Shown in pieces: positions 1-5,036 of a DNA stretch of 5,036 nucleotides; position 1 is the stretch's first letter; each line of letters opens with the position of its first letter. The position numbers were made by a program, and so were the translations under genes. The notes beneath the pieces are model-generated. The model did not search any database and had not been told where the DNA came from. It was given only the letters and a program-made list of their open reading frames with translations. This DNA comes from Pseudorhodoplanes sp. (GTDB lineage Bacteria; Pseudomonadota; Alphaproteobacteria; Rhizobiales; Xanthobacteraceae), in NCBI GenBank assembly GCA_008933495.1, contig WBUW01000260.1, forward strand, positions 1 through 5,036, given 5' to 3'.

Positions 1-786
1 CTCGACTGCTTTGGTGTAGGCGCGATTGACGAATTCGAGCTTTCCGGTCGTGTCGCGCGCCCAGACCGGCGAGGGCAGCGTATCCACCAGCGCGCGCAGG
101 GCCCCGGCTTCCGCGATCAGTTCGCTGTGCTCGACGCGCAACGCGGCCAGTTCCCTGGCGACGCCGCGCACGTCACGCAGGCGCAGCACCGCGCGTCCGC
201 CGATCACGCGGCCCTCGGCGTCCACCGGATGGCCGGCCAGCGTCGTCAGCGCCATGGCGAAGCCTTCGCCGCTTGTGCGCAGGACGTCGAGCGCCTGTTC
301 GATCGCGCTCGCCGGGTCGGGCGCGAGCCAGGAGCCGAACGCGAGCACGCGATGCGGGTCGCCGGCCGGCGTCACGATCGCAGTGTCGCCGGTGATTTCC
401 GGCTCGTCGGAGGCCGCCGCCCAGGCAATGATGATCTGCGGGTCCGACAGCAGCAGCGCATTGGCGCGGTCGATATCGGCGGTGAGCGCGGCGATCTGGT
501 CGCGCGTGCGGGCCTCGTTTTCCGCCGCATGCCGCCGGGCCCGGACCAGCAGGACGGCGGTGACGAACGCAAACAGGAGCGAGCCGAGCGTGACGCCAAG
601 CGTGGCGAGCATATGCCGGTCGATCACCGCAAGCGCGGCCGTCAGCAGTTCGTCGCCGGCCGCGGAGTCGGCGCCGCGTGCGGTCGTTGTCATTGTCCAG
701 CACAGCAAGAAGCCGGCCGCAGCCGCGAACCGCCCTCCCCGATGACGCACCGTGGTGAAAAGCCGGCCGCTGATTGCCTGGGTCAT
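1..786 (-). CDS. Membrane-anchored PAS-domain protein, probable sensor histidine kinase (N-terminal 262 residues, cut by the window edge)
   Basis: This reading frame is open from an ATG at 786-784 to the left edge and has no stop in the window. Residues about 20-36 are a hydrophobic segment followed by a small-residue stretch (TARGADSA), so it could be a signal peptide or first membrane anchor. Residues 63-82 (LGVTLGSLLFAFVTAVLLVR) form a clear transmembrane helix, followed by a charged, probably coiled-coil linker to about residue 113. Residues about 114-210 resemble a degenerate PAS-like module (PQIIIAW, VLAFGSWLAP). Residues about 228-262 open a recognisable PAS domain (LVDTLPSPVWARD, then GKLEFVNRAYTKAVE). 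This layout fits the large PAS sensor kinases found in Hyphomicrobiales, possibly of the DivL type, but the histidine and ATPase domains lie outside the window, so kinase activity is inferred. The start is uncertain: the frame stays open upstream, and the only purine-rich stretch (GGGGGC) lies rather far from this ATG. Confidence 0.78.
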   Translation of the reverse strand, partial: MTQAISGRLFTTVRHRGGRFAAAAGFLLCWTMTTTARGADSAAGDELLTAALAVIDRHMLATLGVTLGSLLFAFVTAVLLVRARRHAAENEARTRDQIAALTADIDRANALLLSDPQIIIAWAAASDEPEITGDTAIVTPAGDPHRVLAFGSWLAPDPASAIEQALDVLRTSGEGFAMALTTLAGHPVDAEGRVIGGRAVLRLRDVRGVARELAALRVEHSELIAEAGALRALVDTLPSPVWARDTTGKLEFVNRAYTKAVE

Positions 787-997
787 GCCCGCATGTCCGT
801 TGCCCCCAAGGGCCGCTCGCGGCTTCCGTCGTTCCGAAAGCAGATGGAATTCACCGGTTGGACGAGAGAACAGCGCCGCACGACGCGTGGGCGTCTGCGA
901 ATCACCCAACTTTAACGCGCGCGGCCGGGCGGCCAAGAGTCCAGACCGTGAACAGGCGAAAGGGAGGTGGCGCCGCGCGCGGTTTGATTGCCGGCGA
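787..997. other. Intergenic gap between the Rrf2 regulator and the PAS-domain gene
   Basis: These 211 bases form the longest non-coding stretch. I see no T-tailed hairpin that would end the Rrf2 transcript. The only compact dyad is GGCCGGGCGGCC at 923-934 (5-bp arms, 2-base loop), and it is followed on the minus strand by GC-rich sequence rather than a T run. A TTAAAG element at 909-914 on the minus strand is weakly like a -10 box but has no convincing -35. The downstream gene may have its own promoter here or be read through from the regulator; the sequence does not decide. Confidence 0.5.
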
Positions 998-1405
998 TCA
1001 GCGCTTGGCCGAGGCGCGGATCACCAGGTCCTCGACGCTGATTTGTCCGAGTGCCGTCGAGAAGGCGCGCTCGGCCTGGGCGATCGCCGGAAGCACAACC
1101 TCGCCAACGAGGCCGTCGATCGGCAGGTGATGGTCGGTAGAATCGTCGACCGTGCCGGCCGCGCGCAGGATTTCGGCTGCCGTAATCGATTGCTGCTCGC
1201 GTCCGAGTTCATATCCGCCACGCGGGCCGCGGACGCCGCGCAAAATGCCGTCATGCACCAGTGCTTGCAGGACAGGTTCGAGGTGACGCGGTGGAAGGCC
1301 GTGCCGGCTCGCAAGCGCTTTGGCCGAGACCGGCCGCTCTTCCGAGTTGAGCGCTACGTCGATCACCGCGGCAACAGCAAGCACACCCTTGCGGGAAAGC
1401 AACAT
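998..1405 (-). CDS. Rrf2-family transcriptional regulator lacking cysteines
   Basis: This 135-residue protein has the usual length for the Rrf2 family, dimeric winged-helix DNA-binding repressors or activators. The first helix is LSRKGVLAVAAVIDVAL (3-19). The helix-turn-helix spans about 26-50 (VSAKALASRHGLPPRHLEPVLQAL). The wing carries the family signature GVRGPRGGYELGRE (57-70), and a long dimerisation helix runs from about 98 to 120. IscR, NsrR and RirA hold an Fe-S cluster with three cysteines near residues 90-106, but this protein has no cysteine anywhere. The corresponding loop (about 85-97) is rich in Asp and His (DDSTDHH). It therefore probably does not sense through a canonical cluster; its signal and targets are unknown. 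The ATG start is supported by GAGGG six bases upstream. It lies 70 bases downstream of dut on the same strand and may have its own promoter. Confidence 0.9.
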   Translation of the reverse strand: MLLSRKGVLAVAAVIDVALNSEERPVSAKALASRHGLPPRHLEPVLQALVHDGILRGVRGPRGGYELGREQQSITAAEILRAAGTVDDSTDHHLPIDGLVGEVVLPAIAQAERAFSTALGQISVEDLVIRASAKR

Positions 1406-1411
1406 CGAATG

Positions 1412-1416
1412 CCCTC
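1412..1416 (-). promoter_or_regulatory. Ribosome binding site of the Rrf2 gene
   Basis: The minus strand reads GAGGG, separated by six bases from the ATG at 1405-1403. It is the best Shine-Dalgarno sequence at any start in the window and fixes the regulator's start codon. Confidence 0.7.
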
Positions 1417-1422
1417 GGTGAT

Positions 1423-1435
1423 TTATGGCGCATAA
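1423..1435. repeat. Inverted repeat TTATG-GCG-CATAA, candidate operator before the Rrf2 gene
   Basis: Two perfect 5-bp arms flank a 3-base spacer, 18 bases upstream of the regulator's start codon. If the TATATT at 1440-1445 is the -10 box, transcription would start at about 1433, inside this dyad. That is a typical place for autorepression, which is common among Rrf2 regulators. The arms are short, so chance is possible, and operator function is inferred. Confidence 0.35.
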
Positions 1436-1439
1436 CGCT

Positions 1440-1468
1440 AATATATCATTTGCGGAAAGGTCCAGCCT
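1440..1468 (-). promoter_or_regulatory. Possible promoter of the Rrf2 gene (AT-rich -10 only)
   Basis: The dut-Rrf2 gap is notably richer in A and T than its surroundings. It contains TATATT on the minus strand (1440-1445), a good -10 match. The hexamer 17 bases upstream (AGGCTG, 1463-1468) does not resemble TTGACA. A promoter here is plausible from position and composition, but not proven. Confidence 0.3.
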
Positions 1469-1471
1469 TTC
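1455..1471. repeat. Inverted repeat GAAAGG-TCCAG-CCTTTC just after dut
   Basis: Perfect 6-bp arms with a 5-base loop begin four bases beyond the dut stop codon. In RNA read from the minus strand it could form a small hairpin, but no T run follows, so it is at most a weak or Rho-assisted terminator. It overlaps the -35 region of the possible promoter and could instead bind a regulator. Confidence 0.35.
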
Positions 1472-1475
1472 GCGT

Positions 1476-1949
1476 CTAAAATCCCCGTGTTTTCAAACCA
1501 GTGGACCCAAAACCACTGTCGCCGCGCGTAGTATCGTCGAGCGCATCGACGATTTCGAAATTCACTGAGACAAAAGGCGTAATCACAAGCTGCGCAATGC
1601 GCATCCCGCGCGTGACGACGAACGCTACGGCTCCATGGTTGATTAGAATAACTCTGATTTCGCCCCGATAATCCGGATCGATGGTGCCCGGCGAATTGAG
1701 AACCGTGACCCCATGGCGTGCCGCGAGACCCGAGCGTGGGCGCACCTGCCCTTCGACGCCGGTGGGCAACGCGATCGCGATCCCGGTGGGGACGGAAGCA
1801 AAGACGCCGGGGGCGATCGTGAGCGGCCGGTCGGCCGGGACGGCGGCCAGAAGATCGAGTCCGGCGGCGCCGGCGCTTTGATATGCCGGGAGCGGCAAAT
1901 CCGCCGCGTGCGGCAATCTGCGGACCGGAACGGATACAGTCGTGTTCAT
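1476..1949 (-). CDS. dut: Deoxyuridine 5'-triphosphate nucleotidohydrolase (dUTPase)
   Basis: A 157-residue trimeric-type dUTPase, the normal bacterial length. It hydrolyses dUTP to dUMP and diphosphate in the cytoplasm, keeping uracil out of DNA and supplying dUMP for thymidylate synthesis. All five motifs are present in order: motif I AGAAGLDLLA (26-35), motif II PRSGLA (71-76), motif III GTIDPDYRGEI (88-98, with the likely catalytic Asp91 and base-stacking Tyr94), motif IV RIAQLVITP (117-125) and motif V RGDSGFGSTG (142-151). In motif V the common GG before Phe is SG (Ser145), while the Phe that closes over the base is kept. The ATG overlaps the coaBC stop in ATGA and has no clear Shine-Dalgarno sequence, so translation is probably coupled to coaBC. 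The same frame stays open far upstream inside coaBC, but homology begins only shortly after this ATG, which supports this start. Confidence 0.96.
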   Translation of the reverse strand: MNTTVSVPVRRLPHAADLPLPAYQSAGAAGLDLLAAVPADRPLTIAPGVFASVPTGIAIALPTGVEGQVRPRSGLAARHGVTVLNSPGTIDPDYRGEIRVILINHGAVAFVVTRGMRIAQLVITPFVSVNFEIVDALDDTTRGDSGFGSTGLKTRGF

Positions 1950-3154
1950 ACCAGCGCAGCCGCGATCTTCGAAATCAGCGCGCGCGCGACCGCATCCTTG
2001 GTTTGCTGCGGCCAGGATTCCACGCCGGCTTCCGACACCAGATGCACCGTGTTGCGGTCGCCGCCCATCACGCCGGTCTGCGGGGATACGTCGTTGGCGA
2101 CCATCCAGTCGCAACCCTTGCGCCGCAGTTTCTCGCGCGCATGGTCGATGACATTCTCGGTTTCCGCGGCAAAGCCGATCACGAGGCCTGGGCGCGCGGC
2201 CTTGCGGCCCGCGATGGTCGCCAGGATGTCCGGATTTTCGCTGAGCGGCAATTGCGGAGGCCCGACGCGGTCCTTCTTCATCTTCTGTGCGCCGGGCTTG
2301 TCGATACCCCAGTCGGCGACGGCCGCCGCGAAGATGGCAATATCGGCGGGGAGCGCACGGTCCACCGCCTGCATCATCTCGCGGGCGGTCTCCACTCGCA
2401 CGACGCGTACGCCGGCCGGATCGGGCAGATTTACGGGCCCCGAGATCAGCGTGACCCTGGCGCCGGCCAAAGCCGCCGCGCTCGCGATCGCGTGGCCCTG
2501 TTTGCCCGACGAGCGGTTGGCGATGTAGCGCACCGGGTCGATCGGCTCGTGGGTCGGCCCGGAGGTCACGAGCACATGCTTGCCCGACAATGGTCCTGAC
2601 GCGGCCGGCTTTGCGAACAGGCCCTCGATGGCGGCGACGATTTCGAGCGGCTCGGCCATGCGGCCGAGGCCTGACTCGTTTGCCTCGGCCATCTCGCCTT
2701 CGTTCGGACCGACGAACCGCCGGCCGTCGGCCGCAAGCTGCGCCACATTGCGCTGCGTGGCGCGGTTGTCCCACATGCGCGGGTTCATGGCCGGGGCAAG
2801 CAGCACCGGCTTGTCGGTCGCGAGCAGGACCGTTGATGCAAGGTCGTCGGCGTGCCCACCCGCCATCTTCGCCATCAGGTCGGCGGTTGCCGGCGCGACC
2901 ACGACGAGATCGGTATCGCGCGCGAGGCGGATATGCCCGACATCGAACTCGCTCTCGGCATCGAACAGATCGGTAAAGGCGCGTCCGCCGCACAGCGCGC
3001 CGACCGACAGCGGGGTCACGAATTCCTGCCCGGCTCTGGTCAGAATGCCGCGCACATGCGCCCCACGCTCGCGCAGGCGGCGGATGAGATCGAGCGCTTT
3101 ATAGGCCGCGATCCCGCCCCCGATCACCAGCAAAATGCGCCTGTCTGTCAGCAT
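1946..3154 (-). CDS. coaBC: Bifunctional phosphopantothenoylcysteine decarboxylase / phosphopantothenate-cysteine ligase
   Basis: A 402-residue two-domain enzyme of CoA synthesis. The C-terminal CoaB half joins 4'-phosphopantothenate to cysteine using CTP; the N-terminal FMN-dependent CoaC half decarboxylates the product to 4'-phosphopantetheine. CoaC (about 1-180) shows GGGIAAYK (12-19), the catalytic-type His74 in VGHIRLA, PATADL (88-93, matching the PASANT motif) and PAMNPRMW (121-128). CoaB (about 190-402) shows TSGPTHEPIDPVRYIANRSS (197-216), AAAVADW (276-282), the KMKK lysines (291-294), ENPDILA (306-312), GFAAET (327-332) and ND (354-355). The flexible-flap cysteine of E. coli CoaC (Cys158, in ACG-GRM) is missing: the segment reads GEMAEANESGLGRMAEP (153-169), with Glu157 at the aligned place. 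The ATG at 3154-3152 is chosen because it directly precedes the conserved TDRRILLVIGG. A TTG 17 codons upstream (3205) would add an unconserved tail. No strong Shine-Dalgarno sequence is seen. It overlaps dut by four bases. Confidence 0.95.
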   Translation of the reverse strand: MLTDRRILLVIGGGIAAYKALDLIRRLRERGAHVRGILTRAGQEFVTPLSVGALCGGRAFTDLFDAESEFDVGHIRLARDTDLVVVAPATADLMAKMAGGHADDLASTVLLATDKPVLLAPAMNPRMWDNRATQRNVAQLAADGRRFVGPNEGEMAEANESGLGRMAEPLEIVAAIEGLFAKPAASGPLSGKHVLVTSGPTHEPIDPVRYIANRSSGKQGHAIASAAALAGARVTLISGPVNLPDPAGVRVVRVETAREMMQAVDRALPADIAIFAAAVADWGIDKPGAQKMKKDRVGPPQLPLSENPDILATIAGRKAARPGLVIGFAAETENVIDHAREKLRRKGCDWMVANDVSPQTGVMGGDRNTVHLVSEAGVESWPQQTKDAVARALISKIAAALV

Positions 3155-3211
3155 GGCAATTGTTACCGCCGCGTCCGGAACCAGCCTTCGGCCCGGCCGC
3201 GCCAATAGTCT

Positions 3212-3228
3212 ACCGGTCTAGCCGGCTA
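3212..3228. repeat. Adjacent palindromes ACCGGT and TAGCCGGCTA in the ubiB-coaBC gap
   Basis: A perfect 6-bp palindrome (3212-3217) and a perfect 10-bp palindrome (3219-3228) lie one base apart, and each contains CCGG. They sit just after the ubiB stop in the 85-base gap before coaBC. Without a loop or T run they do not form a normal terminator. They could be a protein site, an RNA fold between cistrons, or chance in GC-rich DNA. Confidence 0.3.
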
Positions 3229-3239
3229 TGGTTAACGGG

Positions 3240-4811
3240 CTACCGGACCAGATAGGCAAGATAGGCCAGAAGCGCGGCAATCGCCCACAGCGCGCGCGTG
3301 GTCCAGCGATTGCGGTTTGCTTCGGCGCGGCCGATGGCTTCGATCGTTTCTGGCGCGAGAACAAGCCCGTTGCGGGTGATGGCATCGAGCTGCTCGACCA
3401 GGGTCGCTCCGCGCGCAAGGAGCGCCGGCACGCCGGAAATGAAGCGGCCGATTTCGCTAGCGCCTTCCGCCGCGCCCTCGATGCGGCCGGCCGGTCCGAG
3501 ATGCCGCTCGATCCACTCGCGCACCACCGGCTCGGCGGTGGTCCACATGTCGAGCCTGGGATCAAGCGCGCGCGCCACGCCTTCGACCACGACCATCGTC
3601 TTCTGCAAGAGGAGCAGCTCGGGGCGCGTGCGCATGTCGAACAACCCGGTCACCTCGAACAGCAGCATCAACAGGCGCGCCATCGAAATTTCTTCGGCCG
3701 TGCGGTTATGGATGGGCTCCCCGATGGCGCGAATGGCTTGGGCAAAACTCTCGACCGAATGATGCGCCGGCACATAACCCGCTTCGAAATGAATTTCGGC
3801 GGTCCGGTAATAGTTGCGCGTGATAAAGCCGTACAGAATCTCGGCAAGGAAGCGCCGCTCCTTCGGTCCGAGCCGTCCCATGATGCCGAAATCGACCGCC
3901 ACCAGCCGGCCCGTGTCATCGACGAAAAGATTGCCCGGGTGCATGTCGGCGTGGAAAAAGCCGTCGCGCAAAGCATGGCGCAGGAAGGTCTGGATTACCG
4001 CGCGGCCGAGTTGCGGCAGGTCGAAACCCTTGGCGCGCAGTGCATCGTGGTCGGACAGGTGGGTGCCCTCGATCCATTCCAGTGTCAGCACGTCCTTGGC
4101 GGTGCGTTCCCAGTCGACGGTCGGCACGCGAAAGTCCGGATCGTCGCGGGTGTTCTCCGCCATTTCGGACAGCGCTGCCGCTTCGAGCCGCAAATCCATT
4201 TCGAGCGCCACGGACCGGCGCAGCGTTGCCGCGGTCTCGATCAGGCGCAGCCGACGGGCCTCCGCCGAAAAGTTTTCCGCAAGCCGGGCGGCGAACAGGA
4301 AGGCATCCTGGTCGGTCTTGAAACGCCGCTCGATCCCGGGCCGCAATACTTTCACGGCCACCGGCCGGCGCCCGGACGCGGTGTCGATCTCCGCGCGGTG
4401 GACCTGGGCGATGGACGCGGCCGCCACCGCCGGACCGAAACCGGCAAAGACTTTTCCGAGCGGTTGCCCGAATGCCTTTTCAATGGCGTCCTGCGCCTGC
4501 GCCTGCGGGAATGGCGGCATCTTGTCCTGCAGGGTTTCCAGGTCGCGCGCGAGCGAAACCCCGACAATGTCCGGCCGCGTGGCCAGAAACTGCCCGAGCT
4601 TGACGTAGGTCGGACCGAGCTGCGTGAGCGCCGCCGACAGGCGGTTCGTGATTCCTTGCGCGCTCGGCCGTTCGAGCAGGTGCGCGAGATAGAGGCCGGC
4701 GCGCACCGGCGGCGGCACCGCCTGCGGATCGACCAGCGAAAACACACCCTCGCGCGCAAACACGAAGCCGGCGCGGGCGAGGCGGAACGAATGGGCGAGG
4801 GAGGGGATCAC
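3240..4811 (-). CDS. ubiB: UbiB, ABC1/ADCK/UbiB-family atypical kinase needed for ubiquinone synthesis
   Basis: A 523-residue protein of the UbiB family, membrane-associated atypical kinase/ATPase-like proteins that support ubiquinone biosynthesis; the exact biochemical role is still debated. The family marks appear in order: the KxGQ motif KLGQ (71-74) in YVKLGQFLATRPDIV; the Ala-rich nucleotide loop AAASIAQVH (130-138) that replaces the Gly-rich loop of ordinary kinases; VAVKV with Lys154; the ExD motif EMD (204-206); the catalytic loop HADMHPGNLF (287-296, Asp289 and Asn294); and DFG (307-309). A hydrophobic C-terminal segment (about 505-522, ALWAIAALLAYLAYLV) can anchor it to the membrane beside its quinone substrates. 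The start is a GTG, giving the N terminus MIPSLAHSFRLARAGFVFAR, which fits alphaproteobacterial UbiB. No Shine-Dalgarno sequence is visible in the 25 bases after ubiE, so coupling to ubiE translation is likely. Confidence 0.95.
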   Translation of the reverse strand: MIPSLAHSFRLARAGFVFAREGVFSLVDPQAVPPPVRAGLYLAHLLERPSAQGITNRLSAALTQLGPTYVKLGQFLATRPDIVGVSLARDLETLQDKMPPFPQAQAQDAIEKAFGQPLGKVFAGFGPAVAAASIAQVHRAEIDTASGRRPVAVKVLRPGIERRFKTDQDAFLFAARLAENFSAEARRLRLIETAATLRRSVALEMDLRLEAAALSEMAENTRDDPDFRVPTVDWERTAKDVLTLEWIEGTHLSDHDALRAKGFDLPQLGRAVIQTFLRHALRDGFFHADMHPGNLFVDDTGRLVAVDFGIMGRLGPKERRFLAEILYGFITRNYYRTAEIHFEAGYVPAHHSVESFAQAIRAIGEPIHNRTAEEISMARLLMLLFEVTGLFDMRTRPELLLLQKTMVVVEGVARALDPRLDMWTTAEPVVREWIERHLGPAGRIEGAAEGASEIGRFISGVPALLARGATLVEQLDAITRNGLVLAPETIEAIGRAEANRNRWTTRALWAIAALLAYLAYLVR

Positions 4812-4836
4812 GGGCGAGTGTAGGAAAAAACTGCTT

Positions 4837-5036
4837 CTAGCATCGCCAGCCGGAATGCAGGGCGACGATCCCGCCCGACATCGGCGTGTGGCTCACGCGC
4901 GCAAATCCGACCGCACGGATCATGGCAGAAAAACGCTCGGGTTTTGGGAACATCTGGATCGACTCGACAAGATAACGATAGGATTCGGCATCGCCCGCCA
5001 CCGCCTGCCCGAGCGCCGGAATGACATTGAACGAAT
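4837..5036 (-). CDS. ubiE: UbiE, demethylubiquinone/demethylmenaquinone C-methyltransferase (C-terminal 65 residues, cut by the window edge)
   Basis: Only the C-terminal end is present; the gene continues past the right edge. The visible protein begins SFNVIPALGQAVAGDAESYR and ends with MSGGIVALHSGWRC and a TAG stop at 4839-4837. The segment YRYLVESIQMFPKPERFSAM followed by the GGIVALHSGW terminus is the characteristic C-terminal signature of UbiE/COQ5 methyltransferases. These use S-adenosylmethionine to methylate the quinone ring in ubiquinone (and, where present, menaquinone) synthesis. The SAM-binding Rossmann core lies outside the window. It is the upstream neighbour of ubiB on the same strand, with 25 bases between them, as in other alphaproteobacteria, which supports a ubiquinone operon. 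Confidence 0.93.
   Translation of the reverse strand, partial: SFNVIPALGQAVAGDAESYRYLVESIQMFPKPERFSAMIRAVGFARVSHTPMSGGIVALHSGWRC

Noticed and set aside
923..934. GGCCGGGCGGCC dyad as a terminator of the Rrf2 transcript
   Set aside because: The 2-base loop is too small for a normal hairpin and no T run follows on the minus strand; such dyads are common in DNA of this composition.
127..1435. Several plus-strand open frames across the kinase and Rrf2 genes
   Set aside because: They are low-complexity Arg/Ala/Ser-rich translations antisense to genes with clear domains, with no supporting start signals.
1950..2993. Upstream extension of the dut frame by about 348 codons through coaBC
   Set aside because: The extension is Arg-rich, shows no domain, and lies wholly inside coaBC. 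dUTPase homology begins just after the ATG at 1949.
3155..3205. TTG start giving CoaBC 17 extra residues
   Set aside because: The added MARPGRRLVPDAAVTIA tail is outside the CoaC domain, while the ATG at 3154 lies right before the conserved first strand.
3228..4823. A 531-codon open frame on the plus strand covering all of ubiB in antisense
   Set aside because: UbiB on the minus strand carries every family motif. The antisense frame is Arg/Gly/His-rich with no recognisable domain and is explained by high GC, where stop codons are rare opposite a real gene.
1..5036. Signs of a mobile element, defence system, CRISPR array or novel accessory cluster
   Set aside because: No transposase, integrase, long repeats, spacer array or marked composition break was seen. 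All genes belong to conserved core families in a known alphaproteobacterial order.

Overview
The window reads as a GC-rich chromosomal segment of an alphaproteobacterium, most likely of the order Hyphomicrobiales (Bradyrhizobium/Xanthobacter-like lineages). The basis is the gene order ubiE-ubiB-coaBC-dut, the protein sequences, and the many long shadow reading frames expected at high GC. All genes lie on the minus strand, so transcription runs from the right edge to the left edge. No mobile element, CRISPR array, tRNA or rRNA gene was seen.

Right part (5036 to 1476): the last 65 codons of ubiE (C-methyltransferase of ubiquinone/menaquinone synthesis) are followed after 25 bases by ubiB (ABC1/ADCK atypical kinase-like ubiquinone factor). 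After 85 bases comes coaBC (bifunctional phosphopantothenoylcysteine decarboxylase/synthetase). Its TGA stop overlaps the ATG of dut (dUTPase) in an ATGA junction. The tight spacing and poor Shine-Dalgarno sequences at ubiB, coaBC and dut suggest one translationally coupled housekeeping operon for quinone synthesis, CoA synthesis and nucleotide-pool cleansing.

Left part (1475 to 1): a 70-base AT-richer gap with small dyads and a possible promoter precedes a 135-residue Rrf2-family regulator that contains no cysteine. After a 211-base gap with no clear signal, the N-terminal 262 residues of a membrane-anchored PAS-domain signalling protein begin. This looks like a sensor histidine kinase that continues beyond the left edge.

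The region looks like conserved core genome rather than an undescribed system. The points most worth checking are the missing catalytic cysteine in the CoaC half of CoaBC, the cysteine-free Rrf2 regulator with a dyad at its likely transcription start, and the identity of the truncated kinase. No stretch longer than 211 bases lacks a gene.
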